DNA of 64,000 nt. Source: Peltaster fructicola. Its lineage: Eukaryota > Ascomycota > Dothideomycetes. The notes below the pieces were generated by a model that searched no databases, was not told the origin of the DNA, and saw nothing but the letters and a program-made list of their open reading frames with translations. Positions 20,125 to 30,818 of the stretch are shown one piece after another. The DNA lies in contig CP051141.1 of NCBI GenBank assembly GCA_001592805.2, positions 2,976,001 to 3,040,000 of the forward strand, written 5' to 3'. The position numbers were made by a program, and so were the translations under genes. Position 1 is the first letter of the stretch. Each line of letters opens with the position of its first letter.

Positions 20125-21477
20125 ATGAAAGCAAGCTTCTCTTTGGCAGCAGCGCTTGCTGCAACGTTCGTCCTCGCAGCACCGCCAACATGTGGTGGAG
20201 GCAGTAAATGTCCATCGGATTCTCCTTGCTGTTCTTCTTACGGCCAGTGCGGTGTTGGAGCATACTGTCTTGGAGGCTGCGATCCACAAAACTCTTTCGA
20301 TCTTCAGTCCTGCGTTGCTGCACCTGTGTGCAAGAGCCAGGACTACAAGCTGAACTCGCTGAACGACATCGCTTCAAACACAAAGTATCTGGGAGATGCC
20401 AGCAAAGCCAACTGGGTCAGCTCAGGTATTCCACTAGCATACTCGGACAGCGTGCTGCTCACCATGCCTCCAAGCACTGTCGGCACACTGCTCTCTTCTA
20501 CACACTACGTATGGTACGGAAAGATCAGTGCTACCTTGGCGACGAGTGCTGGCGCGGGTGTCGTCACAGCCTTCATCATGATGAGCGACGTCAAGGACGA
20601 AATCGATTTCGAGTTCGTTGGTGTTGATCTCGAACACGCGCAGAGCAACTTCTACTTCCAAGGTATTACCACCTACACCAACGGTGCAAACTTGAGTGTC
20701 TCAAACACCCAGCAAAATTTACACACCTACACAATCGACTGGCAGCCAGACACTCTCACCTGGGCCATCGATGGTAACGTTATGCGTACACTCAAGAAGA
20801 GTGACACATGGAACTCGACAGACAACAAGTACCACTACCCACAGACACCATCTCGAATTCAGCTTTCACTGTGGCCAGCCGGTCTACCAAGCAATGGACA
20901 AGGAACTATCGACTGGGCAGGAGGTCTTATTAACTGGGATTCCAACCTGATGACAAACGGCTACTATTCCGCACGAGTTACCGACGTCAACGTTCAGTGC
21001 TACGACAAGCCATCGAGCTTCAATCAGAACCACGGCGACCAAGTCTACTACTACACCGACGTCGCTGGACTTGAGGCCAATGTCGCAACTGGCAACAACA
21101 ACACTATTCTCTCGTCATTCTATTCTACTGGTGACAACCCATCGTATTGCCCAGGAGGCTGTGCGTCCAGCGTCTCAGGCGTCTCCCAAACTGCAACCGC
21201 AGTACCTACATCCAGCAACGCCCCAGAGACTGTGCCAGGTATGACTGGATCGGGTACCAGAGGTGACAGCAGCACAAGCAACTCGGATAGCTCTGGTAGC
21301 AGCTCCGGATCCTCGGGATCGTCGAGCAGCTCCAGCTCCAGCGACAGTAGCTCTGGCTCTGGACAGACCAGCTTCCAGCAGAACATGCCTACCTCTGACA
21401 AGAGTGATGCCTCTAAGATTGTTGCAGGCAGTGCATTTGCCCTGGTTGGCTTTTTCGTTGCTGCATTAATGTTGTAA
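20125..21477 (+). CDS. UTR2: Crh-type chitin transglycosylase (GH16, CBM18, GPI-anchored)
   Basis: Cell-wall enzyme that links chitin to beta-glucans. It is a single exon of 450 aa. A signal peptide covers about residues 1-18, followed by a CBM18 chitin-binding module at about 23-63 with eight cysteines (CGGGSKCPSDSPCCSSYGQC begins it). The GH16 domain follows, with catalytic DEIDFEF at 158-164 (nucleophile Glu159, acid/base Glu163). A Ser-rich spacer runs from about residue 350 to 420, and the tail KIVAGSAFALVGFFVAALML is a GPI-attachment hydrophobic end. This is the architecture of yeast Utr2/Crh2 and Aspergillus Crh enzymes. ATG 20125 directly precedes the signal peptide. Confidence 0.96.
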   Translation: MKASFSLAAALAATFVLAAPPTCGGGSKCPSDSPCCSSYGQCGVGAYCLGGCDPQNSFDLQSCVAAPVCKSQDYKLNSLNDIASNTKYLGDASKANWVSSGIPLAYSDSVLLTMPPSTVGTLLSSTHYVWYGKISATLATSAGAGVVTAFIMMSDVKDEIDFEFVGVDLEHAQSNFYFQGITTYTNGANLSVSNTQQNLHTYTIDWQPDTLTWAIDGNVMRTLKKSDTWNSTDNKYHYPQTPSRIQLSLWPAGLPSNGQGTIDWAGGLINWDSNLMTNGYYSARVTDVNVQCYDKPSSFNQNHGDQVYYYTDVAGLEANVATGNNNTILSSFYSTGDNPSYCPGGCASSVSGVSQTATAVPTSSNAPETVPGMTGSGTRGDSSTSNSDSSGSSSGSSGSSSSSSSSDSSSGSGQTSFQQNMPTSDKSDASKIVAGSAFALVGFFVAALML

Positions 21478-21778
21478 ATGATTGTCTAGGTTGGGAATGC
21501 CTTTCATGAGTCTTGGCTAGCCTACAAACCTTGCACCTAACTGTATATAATCGTCAATCTCGACATTCTATGTCAATTTGAATTGCTGTCAACGCGTGCT
21601 CTACGAGATATGTCGTCAATGCAAATGCTGGTCACGTGTATGCCAAGATTCACAATTCGGCACAAGCGCACGGACCCTGCATGTCCACACTGCCGCTTTT
21701 TCGACTTCAGCAAGACCACTTCGAAAAGCGAAAGCATCCCAATCACCGCAAACCCAACAACACACACAAACTGCCAAA

Positions 21779-22106
21779 ATGGAGAACGAACGTGGAGAGC
21801 TCGTCGATCTGTATGTCCACCTGTCGAGCCTGTGCGGCAGAATAAGCATTGGACAACAACTAACCTTTCATACACAGCTACGTCCCACGCAAGTGCTCAG
21901 CAACCAACCGCATCATCCAGGCCAAGGACCACGGCTCTGTCCAGATCTCGATCGCAAAGGTTGACGAGAACGGCCGTTACACGGGCGAGAACCAAGTCTA
22001 CGCCATGTGCGGATTTGTACGCGCCATGGGCGAGAGCGACGATGCCTTCAACCGATTGACACAGCGCGACGGATACGTCAAGAACGTGTGGCAGGCAAGC
22101 CGATAA
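21779..22106 (+). CDS. RPS21: 40S ribosomal protein eS21
   Basis: Small-subunit ribosomal protein needed for 18S rRNA 3' maturation. Exons are 21779-21810 and 21878-22106 (86 aa). It begins [11 protein letters not shown], with the intron splitting the Leu codon, then [46 protein letters not shown] and the end VKNVWQASR. Length and sequence match fungal eS21 throughout. The early intron position is typical of ribosomal protein genes. Confidence 0.97.
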
Positions 22107-22915
22107 ATGTGATCATGAAGAAGGTGGATTGGCGTTTGGTGAGTGAGAGTGTGCACAGGAGCAGATCTCGAGGCTGACAGGACACAGATTGCTCGGATAC
22201 TGCATCGCGACATGCATGGACTACCTTCATGACTCGTGGCACTAGATAGAATGCTACGTACGTCATATATTGCGAACGAATCGACAAGGACTTTACTTCA
22301 CTCCTCCTCCGCAAATTCCTTCACACGAACAAGAGCACGGCTGATAAATAGCCTTCTCTCTGCTGCCTCTTTGTGAGGTGTTTCTAAGAGAGCAAGGAGA
22401 GGCAGAGGATTGGAGTGTGGAGCCCTTGGGAGCCTTCTTCGATCCTCACCAGCCCAGAACAAGATATGCCTTATGAAGTCGCAAGTCGCAAGATCATAGG
22501 CTTGTGGTACAGATACGGGCATGACAGGCGAGAGAACATAGGATCTGTTTGTAAGTCGTACTTCCATTATGCCTTGAGGAGGTGTGGCGCTATTGTTGCT
22601 CGTTTGCTTGAGATTGCCTTGTCTACCACAGTAGTTGCTGGTCGATGAGAAAGGAAGTGGCCGCTATTCACTCGCTTTGCGCTGTCAAGTAAGTCTGAGA
22701 CCTCGCTTCTTTGCCCTCCACTCCCACCATTGATAATTGTTTCAACACTTTGCGACAACGCAGCGCATTATTGCATACTATCAGCATCGGTATGAGTATT
22801 CGTTCCTAACACCTAGTTGCCTTGCACTTCTACCGTGCGCATCCCCAGTAGGACTGGTTCAACAAGCATCGCAAACGAAAGGCGACATCCGCGACCTAGA
22901 CCAACATTTCTAGAG
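22107..22915. other. intergenic region
   Basis: About 800 bp holding the RPS21 3' flank and the presumed promoter of the unknown gene that follows. Small ORFs here overlap on opposite strands and look random. Confidence 0.4.
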
Positions 22916-23242
22916 ATGTGCCAGTGGCGCAGATACTTCTGGAGCTGCGGCCACGGGCAGCTCTTTCTTACTAGCTTCTGCGAAGATGCAGAGCGCCTTC
23001 CCGAGGCATACCTCAAGCAGGTCCTCAGTATAGAACGAGATGTCCACGTGGAAGCAGCAGAAGTGACAGCCAGCAGCAGTAGCAGTAGCAAGCAGACAGA
23101 CAGCAACGAGCATCTCTGGAACTCCTTCTTCTTTCAAAGCGGGATGTTTACCCAAGCGACCTCATTTATTTCACAAAGCATCATTCTACACCGGTGTGCA
23201 TCCGCTACAAAGGTCAGCTTCGTTCTGTTATTACTACTGCAG
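22916..23242 (+). other. possible 5' exon with a Cys-rich N-terminus, MCQWRRYFWSCGHGQ
   Basis: From ATG 22916 the frame gives MCQWRRYFWSCGHGQLFLTS and FCEDAERLPEAYLKQ. Openings of the form MCxW...CGH are common at the start of uncharacterised fungal proteins. The frame runs on open, but no GT-AG junction I tried links it cleanly in frame to the exon beginning near 23243. It may be a true first exon, a separate small gene, or leader sequence. An AGC/AGT-rich run near 23070-23105 encodes a Ser tract. Confidence 0.3.
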
Positions 23243-23244
23243 GC

Positions 23245-25790
23245 ATGGAGGAGCGACAACCACGACCTGTTACAAGTATGGCTAATGGACAGAGACAACG
23301 AGGTGGCCGGCGTTATGCCAAAGACACTTCCAGAGATACAACATCAACGGCACAATCACAGTAGTAAGTGTACTCTGTTTCATTGCCATCGGTCTTCTAA
23401 CCATGGGACAGCGAAGGACTTGGCTGCTTCGAACCGAGTCATCATAACGAGCGTCAGGAGAGCTTGCAATGCACATCTTTGCCTGGCATGTGCAGCACTT
23501 CCGACAACGACGTTTCTGACTTCTCTCCGTACCGGCACGAGGACCCTCGTCGTCGACATAGTAATCCTCCCCTCCCTGAACTGGACGCCCTTATCGATCA
23601 GGTCGAGTCAATGAAGGAAGAACTGGCTCGACTCCAGAAGCAAGCAGAGCATGAAGGGACTCTCGAGAAGGAGTGGCAAGCTCGTCAACAGCAGTCTCGT
23701 CAATGGAGTCGTGCAAGTGGCCACTACACGCACAGCTATTATGACAACCAGGAGAACTTCGACTATCGTCCTCGAGCTCCAGTACTGCACCCGCCACAGC
23801 CCAGATCTGTACGCAGCTTGAGCCAGTCAGGCCCACCAAACACTCGTCGAACTTCCTACGCTGATGCTTTCAACCCAAGCACATACTCGATGGGTCGCCG
23901 TGCTGCTCCTTCCACAGCGCCTGGTACACCACGCCGACCTGCTGTACAAACACCACGATTCGCCAAGCCGACTGCTGCGACCACTCGCCGTACCGACGAG
24001 ACACTTCGCAGGCAGAGTGTTCCGCCAATGTTCCCTATCCTCGAGAAGCCCTCTGCCAGATCTCATACCAGCAAGAATAAGAAGAGCATCAGCCCTAAGA
24101 TGTCACGCCTGCCGCGGCGTGCAGGGTTGCCAGGCACCTGGCTGTCGCCACCGTCGGGCAATGTCAGTGAGGTTGTGCAAGAGACCGAACAACAGGATGC
24201 CAAGCATTCCAGTCCAGGGTCACCGCTAAAGAAGGGGAACTCGCCTCCATACATGTCTCCAACCAAGGCGACCATCCGAAGAGAGACAGCGACACTGCAA
24301 GGCACCACGAAGGAGCGACCGGTGGCAATCTTGAAGAAGCAAGTCCAAAAGCCCATGGACGCAACAGCATTAGCTCTCGCCGAAGTCAATGCAATGAGTC
24401 TGAAGCTTGCAGGGTATGTGCAGCCTCTGGCATCATCACAAGCATGCCCCGAGATTGAGAACACCTGCACGAGAAGACGCACGTCTCACAGCGATATTCT
24501 TGGCCCGATCTTCAAGAAGCTGGATCAGCAGGGACTTCTGCGGCAAGAGTCAGCAATAGACGATACGCTGGAGGTGGACGGGACTGGTCAGAAGCCATCG
24601 GTTGAGCCAAATACACAAGAAGTGCCCAGGAGGATGTCTTATGCAGACGTTCTCCGTCCGTCAAAGACTGAACAATTGCCAGCACACCGGGTACCGAGCG
24701 TAGAGTTGCCTGCACTTCGAGGTCAGACGTCCGCTGCTGTTGGTAGAGCGCTCGCTCAAGTATCGGAAGTCACTCCGACAATGGACGGCGCCTCGTCACC
24801 AAAGTTCCGCTCTGATACCGGCCAAGCTCGGGTCATCATTCCCAGCAGTAGCTCGTATGCGCCAGCTGACAGCTTCGTCCAGGAAGCAGTTGCAGAAAAG
24901 GACGCTGGAGAGTTACGAGAGCAAGCAGAATCCGTTTCTGTGTCAGGTCGTGGCAACAATGGTGCTCCAACTGCTGCACGCGTTGCGGCAGGTGCTCACA
25001 ACAATGCCACATCGCATAAAGAGCACAGAACGTTGTCTGTCGATGCTGTTCAGCAGCGTAATGCTCCTGACAAAGCAAGATCGGCATCATCGAGACTCAA
25101 CGCCATGGCAGCTGCATTCGTTCCGGAACCCGCTACGCCTGTAGCCACTCCGGCAACACAACAGGTGACACTACCAGAGCCAGTAACCATGGCCGCTCGG
25201 GCACAAATTGAGGATGATGTTTTCTTGCCAGACGAAGAATGGTACAGCTTGTCCAGAGAAGAACAGGCCTACATCAGGAAGCGCCGCAGGAGAAGCACCG
25301 AGAGTACCACACCCCAATCGCCTGGCGAAAGGAACAGATCGTGACTCAGTGGGCTTTGCAACAGCAGCTTCAGTCTTCTCCTGGCACGCTGCCACTAGAG
25401 AACATGCCCTATCAATACTCTCCTGGCAGTTCCACTTGGAGTCCGGGCCAACAACGCTATGGTTGGCAAGTCTCCGGCTCGGATGGTGGCCCACGCTGGT
25501 CAGGTGGCAAAGGTCGGGAGATCCGATTCCATAGCCAGGGTCCGGAGGCTGAGCGTCGTTATGATGCACGATACACCTACAAGAATCGTGATACTGGGAA
25601 GACTGTGCTTGTTGACCGACAGCACAACAGAGACTGGGCCAGAGAGCTTGATTCGCTCAATCGACTCGAGGCATCCATGCAACGGGGATTCTCCTGGGTA
25701 CCTTGCGCCAATGTCGATTGTGGAGGTGACGAGACATTCTACGTTATGGAGGAACCATGCCAAGCTTGCTGGGATGCAGGTGCGCGGTGA
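23245..25790 (+). CDS. unknown large disordered protein with a C-terminal four-cysteine motif
   Basis: I do not recognise this gene. Exon 23245-23363 joins across a textbook intron (GTAAGT, CTAAC, ACAG; 23364-23411) to a long exon open to 25344. The protein starts MEERQPRPVTSMANGQRQRG. It carries a helix (LDALIDQVESMKEELARLQK) and long Ser/Pro/Arg-rich disordered stretches with repeated RRMSYADVLRP-like elements (TSYADAFNPS is another). Near 25290-25330 the frame changes: DEEWYSLSREEQAYIRKRRR is in one frame, and IAWRKEQIVTQWALQQQ and the rest to 25790 are in the next. The second frame ends with WVPCANVDC and EEPCQACWDAG, a CX4CX12CX2C motif that could bind zinc. A single missing base or an unrecognised intron would join them. 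Total would be about 830 aa. Confidence 0.6.
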
Positions 25791-25962
25791 GCCTCGATGT
25801 GTAGTTGCGAGGACTTTTGGACAAGAAAGCATGGATTGGAACCAAGGCATCAAATTGATGCCATGAATGTGGTCGATTGTGTTATCCTGAGTGTTTTGAT
25901 GGTTCTTGTTATTGCTCTGCTCTCATTTTGAGGTCTCTCATTTCGCGATTTCTTCCATGTTC

Positions 25963-26896
25963 TCATAGCTTGTTCGGGAACAGAGGAGCATTTCTTCCTC
26001 CTTTGAACAGTTCCAGCATCTCTGTACTCATCCACGACTTCCTACTCTTTGCGATGCCTTCCTCGACATCTGCGACCTTTCCAGCTTGTATGAGTATGCC
26101 CTTACCGTTGGCTTGTTGACCTAAGCACATTAGCCAGACCACAACAGTAGCGACTTCAGACGGGTCGTTGATGGGAACTCCTGCTTCACGCATACGCAGC
26201 GCCCATTGCGACAGTGATTCTCCTCTCCACGACCAGCGACAAGGTCTGTCAGCGTGATGCCTGGTGCAACGAGCGAGATGGCAATGCCGAGCTTCGCTGT
26301 GTCATTCTTCAATGCTCGCAGAAGGCCTATTAGGCCATGCTTTGCAGCACTGTACAACGGAGCCCCAGCACTTCCGAGATAACCAGCTAAGCTTGCGGTC
26401 ATGACGATGTTACCGCCTCGACGGCCGTCTCGTCTGTGCCGCATGTGATGAATCGCTAGCTTGATGGTGCTGATCGCCGCGTCCAGGTCTATGCTCAAGA
26501 CTCTGCTGTCAGGCTTCTTCAGCTTCCCATTTTGATCGAGGTCATCTTGGAAAAGCTGGTTGCCATATTCATTGATGCCGGCGTTGACATACACGTTGTC
26601 GAGCTCTCCAAACCTCTCAATGCCGAGCGCGAAAGCTGATCTCAGACTGTCCCAGCTCGTCACATCACATTGGATGAATGTTACCCGTTCTGAGTCGACG
26701 AAGCTCTGAGGTGCCTTGCACTGAGCTTTGTCCGCACGATCGAGAATGATAACGCGATTGTCGTCATGCAGAGCATGCAGCAGTTGAGCTGTCGAAAGTC
26801 CTATCCCAAGCACACCTCCCGTGATCAACGATACCGTGGCATGGGAGGCGTGTAGCACTCACCACGTTGGATTGTGAAGACCTTCGGTGATGCCAT
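25963..26896 (-). pseudogene. short-chain dehydrogenase, frame broken twice
   Basis: SDR of the 15-hydroxyprostaglandin-dehydrogenase-like group. The main frame has the cofactor motif TGGVLGIG, the CDVTSW acidic strand, NAGINEYG and the catalytic YSAAKHG. The natural start appears to be ATG 26896 (MASPKVFTIQRGE), but that frame does not connect to the Rossmann frame; one missing base near 26858 would join them, and no acceptor exists to make an intron. Near 26215-26232, within GGAGAGGAGA (minus strand), the frame changes again, and the usual C-terminal part (QWALRMREAGVPINDPSEVA) follows one frame off, to 25963. Both breaks fit a single lost base. This is either a decayed gene or a sequence error. 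It is head to head with a Zn2Cys6 regulator that might control it. Confidence 0.7.
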
Positions 26897-27078
26897 CTCT
26901 GGGCTTACACTACCGTTATTGATGCTGTAGTGGTTCGAAGAGTGACAGGCAGAGCTGTCGTCTAGTAGATACTGCATGCCCCACACAGAGCTCGCTTCCT
27001 GTCACTTTAAAAGTCAAAACTCAACCCGACCTCGCATTGAATGACACGGCGACATCGGGACCAACGACCAGGTTCGCG

Positions 27079-29403
27079 ATGGACTACAGGACTAACACAC
27101 AGGAGTTGGTTGCAGCATCGCATCAAGTCCATCACGGTTCACCGACTGCTATATCGCCAGCAACGACAGTACAATCTGGCCATGGCTCGATCATTGGCGA
27201 TGACTCGATTGGCAGGAAGCGCAAGAGGAGCACTCTAGTCGGCGACGAGTACGAGGCTGGTGGACATCATGAAGATGACGAGAACGGCGTGCATGCTTCA
27301 CCAGCTTCTGGTGGTAGACCTCGTCACCAGCCGGGCGTGAAAAGAGCTTGCAATGACTGTAGACAACAAAAAGTGAGTCACACAGAGCTCTTATCAGATG
27401 TGATGCTGACAATCTATAGCTTCGCTGCAATGTTGTCGCCGACACAGAGGGCGTGACACAACCATGCTCACGGTGTGTGAAGCACAAGCTGACCTGCTCG
27501 ATCGACAGCGACTTCAAGCGATTAGGCAAGCGAGCACAACATGAGGAGATGGTCAAAGAGCTGGAAGCTTGCAAAGCCAAGCTAGCGAAGTATGAGGCAC
27601 TCGGCCTGATCCCAGAACAACAACCTGGGAAGATTGTGGATGGACAATACGTGACGCCGCATGCCCCTGTGGCTACCATGACTGGAAATGCTTTCCTTGG
27701 CCCGAACGAAGCTGCTGCCTCTAGGAGTCTGCTAGATCTCAGTCAAGGCTTCCGAGAGCTAGCACCAGTACACATGCCGAACATCCTCCCTGGAACGACT
27801 GTGAGAAATCTTGGAAGTGTTACATTGACCGAGGATCAGTTGCGAGAGCTTTTCGACATCTACTTCAACCACTTCCACCGATTCCTGCCCGTGCTCAGCC
27901 AAGACCTGATGCTCAAGACCGGCCGTCTCGAGGTGTTCTACAACCTGCATCCGCTCCTTCACTGGACCATCGTTGCCACAGCCGCCAGACGATACGATGC
28001 CAGACCAGGTCTGCTGGTCGAAATGCAAGGCCCTCTGCTTGAGATGCTCTGGACCACACTATCACACGTACCACAAACCTATCATGTCTGCAAGGCTCTT
28101 GCACTGCTTTGCGCCTGGCCGATGCCAAACTCATCCACATCTCACGAACCTACGATGATGCTAGTGGGTGTCATGTTCCAGCTTGCAATGCAGTACGGCC
28201 TGCATCGACCATCACATGCGAACGACTTTAGCAGATTCAGAATCGAGCTGCGGGAAGAGGACATCGTGGATCGTCTAAACACCTGGGCCACTGTCAACAT
28301 CGTTGCGCAGAATGTCGCAACTGGCAACGGACAACCGCCGCTCAGTAGATGGGCCTGGTACACCTACGGCCTGCATCTCAACCGTATGAAGTCGGAGCTC
28401 GATGCTCGTTGTCGAATTGAGAAGTTTGTCGACACTGTCACAAGAACGATCTTCACTATGCAGCGAGACCACATCGTTGAGGTGGATGAGGCGCATCGTG
28501 GTCTGTCCATTGATATGTATGCTCGAGAACTTGGTGAGCTCGAGATCACCCTACTTTCTGCAGGTGCAACACGTGAGTTGGCGACCTTTTCCATGTGACA
28601 TATCCACTAACACTTATCAGCTGTCGAGCTGCTATTCCTCAAAGCAGCATCACTACATCTACGACTATCTGCTTTCTTCGACAAACCTACTCAGCCCAAC
28701 TATGTCACTGATCTCCGCCATGTCTACCTAGCAGCCACATCATATCTCAAAGCGGTGACAGAGCTTGAAGACGACAGTCTCTTGTATGTGCCGCGCTACA
28801 TAGAGCAGATGATCCTCGCCGGCGCCACAACAATGCTCAAGCTTCTCAATTCCTTCTTTGCCAACCACGTCGACGTCCCTGTCGGACGGACATTATTCAC
28901 ACGCTCGGTCAGCACACTCCGCAAGCTCAGCGTCCGGAGCAACGATCTCCCCACAACGACTGGCCGAAGTCATGGCGCAATTCTGGCTGTCGTCCGGTAA
29001 GAGCGAGCAGCGACTCTTCAACGACGGAGAGAGCGCCATCCGCGAGCCAGACGACACCTTACAGCTGAAAGTGCGATGTCGCTCTTCGCTCTCCGTTCTG
29101 TTCGATGCGATCTGGCGGTGGCGCCAACAAGTCGGACAGAGCGGACGTGAGAGCCTCGCACAGGCCGTCGAGCATCCAACATCAGTTCCCACCGACACTC
29201 ACGGCGCTAACACGCCCAATCCAGGCGCAGTCGACGCTGTGCCCGGGCTTGGTGTACTCGATCCCAGTCTTGTTGGCGATGTTGATCCGCTCGCTTGGGA
29301 CGGAGCGTATAGCTCGAACGCTGTCTTCGATCCTTTAAGCTGGGCGCTTGATGGTAATCTGCAATTTCCCACCTTTGGCGGATCAGACGGCCTTGGATTC
29401 TGA
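27079..29403 (+). CDS. Zn2Cys6 transcription factor (Leu3/PrtT-like), one frame break
   Basis: Fungal binuclear zinc-cluster regulator. Exons are 27079-27372, 27420-28572 and 28621-29403. The cluster is CNDCRQQK, then LRCNVV, then CSRCVKHKLTC, i.e. CX2CX6CX12CX2CX6C, split by intron 1. It is followed by SDFKRLGKRAQHEEMVKELE, a linker and coiled coil like those of Leu3- and PrtT-type factors. The middle homology region runs through residues such as FNHFHRFLPVL and the helical core. After VSTLRKLSVRSNDLP the frame breaks at a CCCC run (28949-28952). One extra C explains it, since RLAEVMAQFWLSSG continues in the adjacent frame to the end at 29403. An upstream TTG-started frame was ignored in favour of ATG 27079. 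Target genes unknown; the divergent SDR is the obvious candidate. Confidence 0.87.
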
Positions 29404-29522
29404 TGCATGAGATGCTCCACGAACGTATGATGAATGAACGATCCTGTACTTACAATCAATGATAGCGGTTGGCATAGAAAGTACGACATTGATTTGATTG
29501 TTTTTGTGTGCATCAGATGATG

Positions 29523-30818
29523 CTACGGTCTGGACTCTCCATGAGCACTATCCTGCCGGCTATCGAGCAAATCGGTGGCCTTTTCGTGAAGATCAGTTTG
29601 CAGCATGTGCTTCTCGCTGGTGCCTGATATGTCCTGCGATGTATCAGATTCCATCTCATGCGGCTCGTCTAGGTCCATATGATCGTTGCTGTCATGCTGC
29701 TCTGACTGCTCGTCTACAAGCATGGAGTCGTCTTCGATGAAGCCGCCCCTTTCCGGATCCCACGTCTCGATCTCTCGAACAAGACGAACATATTCTTCAG
29801 GCACAAGACCTTGTTCACCGGTCTCGGGATCTTCAGCGACCAGCCATCCTTGACCGTGACGATAGGATACCAGGATTATTTGACCTTCTCGCAACCTCAA
29901 CTCATTTGGATTCTCTGGCTCAAAAGAATACAATGCTAGGCTTTCACCAGCAAATAACTCTTCGTCTTCAGGACCCATGCTTGCTCGCTGTGGTGACTGC
30001 GCATGTGCGCTCTGCTCTGCGTCTAGAGGTAGAAGGTCTTCGTCATTCTCGGGCTCTGGTAGTTGTCCTGTATGGAACGATCGTGACGGCAGCGTGTTAG
30101 TGCTGCGCTTGCTTGAAGAACTGCCAAAGTTCCTGCTCAGCCGCAGACTGCTTTGACCAGCTGGATCCAGCTTGGAACCATATGTATCAGCGTCGCCACG
30201 ACTGCGTCGATTGAAGCTACTGCTGTCATGCCACCGTCCACGTTCCAGTTCGGTGATGTCGGTGTATGACCTCGATTTCCTGTGCTTGCTTTTTCGGCGC
30301 ACGAAGCTTCCACCAGGCTCATCTGTGTCTTCTCCAAAGCTTGTCGAGGGTAGTGCTTCGCCATCGTCGCCACTAGGGTCCGTGTACATCACTCCATCGC
30401 CGCCCCATGGCCCAGCGCCCCAATTGCCATTCTTGCTGTTCCATGCCTCCAGAGGGTCTGATAGTCTGCGACTTGACGCCCATTCTGAGCCCGGTGTAGT
30501 TGCACCAGATGGCGGTTCTAGGGGTGTCCCGTAGTGCAGAGGGTGGAAGACTGGGTATGCAAAGTCGCGCACTGCAGCATATGATAATGTCGAAGGAAAT
30601 GCTGGATATAACACACTCTGCGGTCTCGAAAAGGAGGTGTGTCGTGATAGTGTCGATAGTCGCGCACTCCGTCGAGAATTCGATCGGGAGATGTGGGATC
30701 GCGGTCGTGGTCGAGCGCCTGGCTCTGACGTCGCGGAGAGTGGATCGGGTTGCTCTGGAGGTGAAGTGTGCGAAGAAGGAGAATACGGTCCCAGATGTGG
30801 TGGTAGGACATCAGCCAT
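29523..30818 (-). CDS. NBP2: SH3-domain adaptor, Nbp2/Skb5-like
   Basis: Scaffold protein. In yeast Nbp2 brings phosphatase Ptc1 to MAP-kinase kinases (HOG and cell-wall pathways) and binds Nap1. It is a single exon of 431 aa. The SH3 domain is at about residues 295-350: LALYSFEPENPNELRLREGQ, then ILVSYRHGQGWLVAED and GLVPEEYVRL. A long Ser/Arg/Pro-rich N-terminal region precedes it, with SRSNSRRSARLSTLSR and a predicted disordered stretch. The tail is acidic (DDSMLVDEQSEQHDSND). Filamentous-fungal homologues are longer than the 236-aa yeast protein, as here. It is convergent with the Zn2Cys6 gene (119 bp between stops). Nap1, the partner of the yeast protein, is encoded about 30 kb away in this window. 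Confidence 0.85.
   Translation of the reverse strand: MADVLPPHLGPYSPSSHTSPPEQPDPLSATSEPGARPRPRSHISRSNSRRSARLSTLSRHTSFSRPQSVLYPAFPSTLSYAAVRDFAYPVFHPLHYGTPLEPPSGATTPGSEWASSRRLSDPLEAWNSKNGNWGAGPWGGDGVMYTDPSGDDGEALPSTSFGEDTDEPGGSFVRRKSKHRKSRSYTDITELERGRWHDSSSFNRRSRGDADTYGSKLDPAGQSSLRLSRNFGSSSSKRSTNTLPSRSFHTGQLPEPENDEDLLPLDAEQSAHAQSPQRASMGPEDEELFAGESLALYSFEPENPNELRLREGQIILVSYRHGQGWLVAEDPETGEQGLVPEEYVRLVREIETWDPERGGFIEDDSMLVDEQSEQHDSNDHMDLDEPHEMESDTSQDISGTSEKHMLQTDLHEKATDLLDSRQDSAHGESRP

Noticed and set aside
25239-25344. A spliced intron to explain the frame change in the unknown protein
   Set aside because: GT-AG pairs with the right phase are under 40 nt or delete conserved-looking sequence, so a lost base is simpler.
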